A stretch of DNA of 64,000 nucleotides from Liquorilactobacillus uvarum DSM 19971 (GTDB lineage Bacteria; Bacillota; Bacilli; Lactobacillales; Lactobacillaceae): assembly GCF_001434935.1 (NCBI RefSeq), contig NZ_AZEG01000006.1, forward strand, positions 1 to 64,000, given 5' to 3'. The first letter of the stretch is position 1. Each line of letters begins with the position of its first letter. This document shows, piece after piece, positions 63,687-64,000 of the stretch. Below the pieces are notes generated by a model, which was not told the DNA's origin, searched no databases, and saw only the letters and a list, made by a program, of their open reading frames with translations. A program made the translations under genes and the position numbers.

Positions 63687-64000
63687 GATTGTGGAAGAAC
63701 AGATTCCTTTTTTTGTTAAATTTTTTTATATTTTTTGATAATTTATTATCTAAACAGAAGTTCAGCTAGAGATTGATTTTACTTAATCTCTAGCTGAACT
63801 TTTTATACTCCTAGGTAATATGTCTATCCATTAATACCAAATATCATACAGCTAAAAAGAAGGACATGGTCAGCTTTTTGTTTAGCCAAAAAACAAAATG
63901 ATTGTGATGACAGCATGAAAAATGTTTTTTGGAAGAACAACAGGTATTATAAAGATAGATAAAGCAAGTTGAGCAACTGCAACTCCGAAAACGAAAGAAA
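63687..64000. other. Right-edge intergenic stretch, 314 bp
   Basis: Holds the terminator at 63758-63804. After it the sequence is AT-rich without a supported gene up to the window edge. Confidence 0.55.
63758..63804 (+). terminator. Rho-independent terminator after the lipoprotein gene
   Basis: AAGTTCAGCTAGAGATT and AATCTCTAGCTGAACTT form a perfect long stem followed by TTT. Confidence 0.92.

Overview
The window looks like a chromosomal stretch from a low-GC Gram-positive of the Lactobacillaceae. It has strong AGGAGG-type ribosome sites, frequent TTG/GTG starts, cre-like sites, an FMN riboswitch ahead of a rib operon, and a composition of roughly 35-40% G+C. The species cannot be fixed from sequence alone. 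The c-di-GMP genes and the broad amino-acid and sugar catabolism would suit a plant- or fermentation-associated lactobacillus. I see no rRNA, tRNA, CRISPR array, prophage or intact insertion sequence.

Region by region. (1) 0-4.6 kb: a broken PucR-type regulator divergent from an MFS transporter plus amidase, then a frameshifted XRE/membrane regulator. (2) 4.7-11.2 kb: a SorC regulator and an Ugp-like ABC importer (frameshifted binding protein, two permeases, ATPase) ending in a GpdQ-like metallophosphoesterase, suggesting use of glycerophosphodiesters or a related phosphorylated substrate. (3) 11.4-15.0 kb: a YknWXYZ/MacAB-like efflux operon. (4) 15.7-30.5 kb: cytidine deaminase, a polar amino-acid ABC importer, then the most striking part: a D-proline reductase cluster (PrdC-like, PrdA, a small Prd-associated protein, PrdB) with an AraC regulator, a proline racemase and a class III aminotransferase. 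It is followed by a second MFS transporter, a nitrilase-family amidohydrolase and a ClC channel. PrdB has cysteine (TGC) where the clostridial enzyme has selenocysteine, so this appears to be a selenium-independent proline reductase in a lactic acid bacterium.

(5) 30.9-37.3 kb: a small unknown gene, S51 peptidase, ThrE-type exporter, and the FMN-riboswitch-controlled ribDEABH operon. (6) 37.6-43.5 kb: a MacB-type ABC transporter, an EAL protein followed by a membrane GGDEF protein, and a DUF915-type hydrolase. (7) 43.9-49.0 kb: an intact PucR regulator divergent from a GABA-type aminotransferase and a second amino-acid ABC importer. (8) 49.4-54.1 kb: an alpha-1,6-glucosidase/GPH symporter operon with a perfect palindromic operator and a LacI regulator. 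(9) 54.4-57.5 kb: purine permease and adenine deaminase. (10) 57.7-62.2 kb: a three-domain flavoprotein reductase of the HcrB/fumarate/urocanate reductase type, a companion FMN reductase with a PAS domain and an orphan flavinylation motif, and ApbE. (11) 62.5-64.0 kb: an unknown lipoprotein.

Taken together the window is rich in anaerobic electron disposal. D-proline reductase and the flavin-linked reductase could both reoxidise NADH, and riboflavin synthesis plus ApbE would supply and attach the flavin. Three single-base frameshifts lie in the first 7.5 kb and may be real gene decay or sequence errors.
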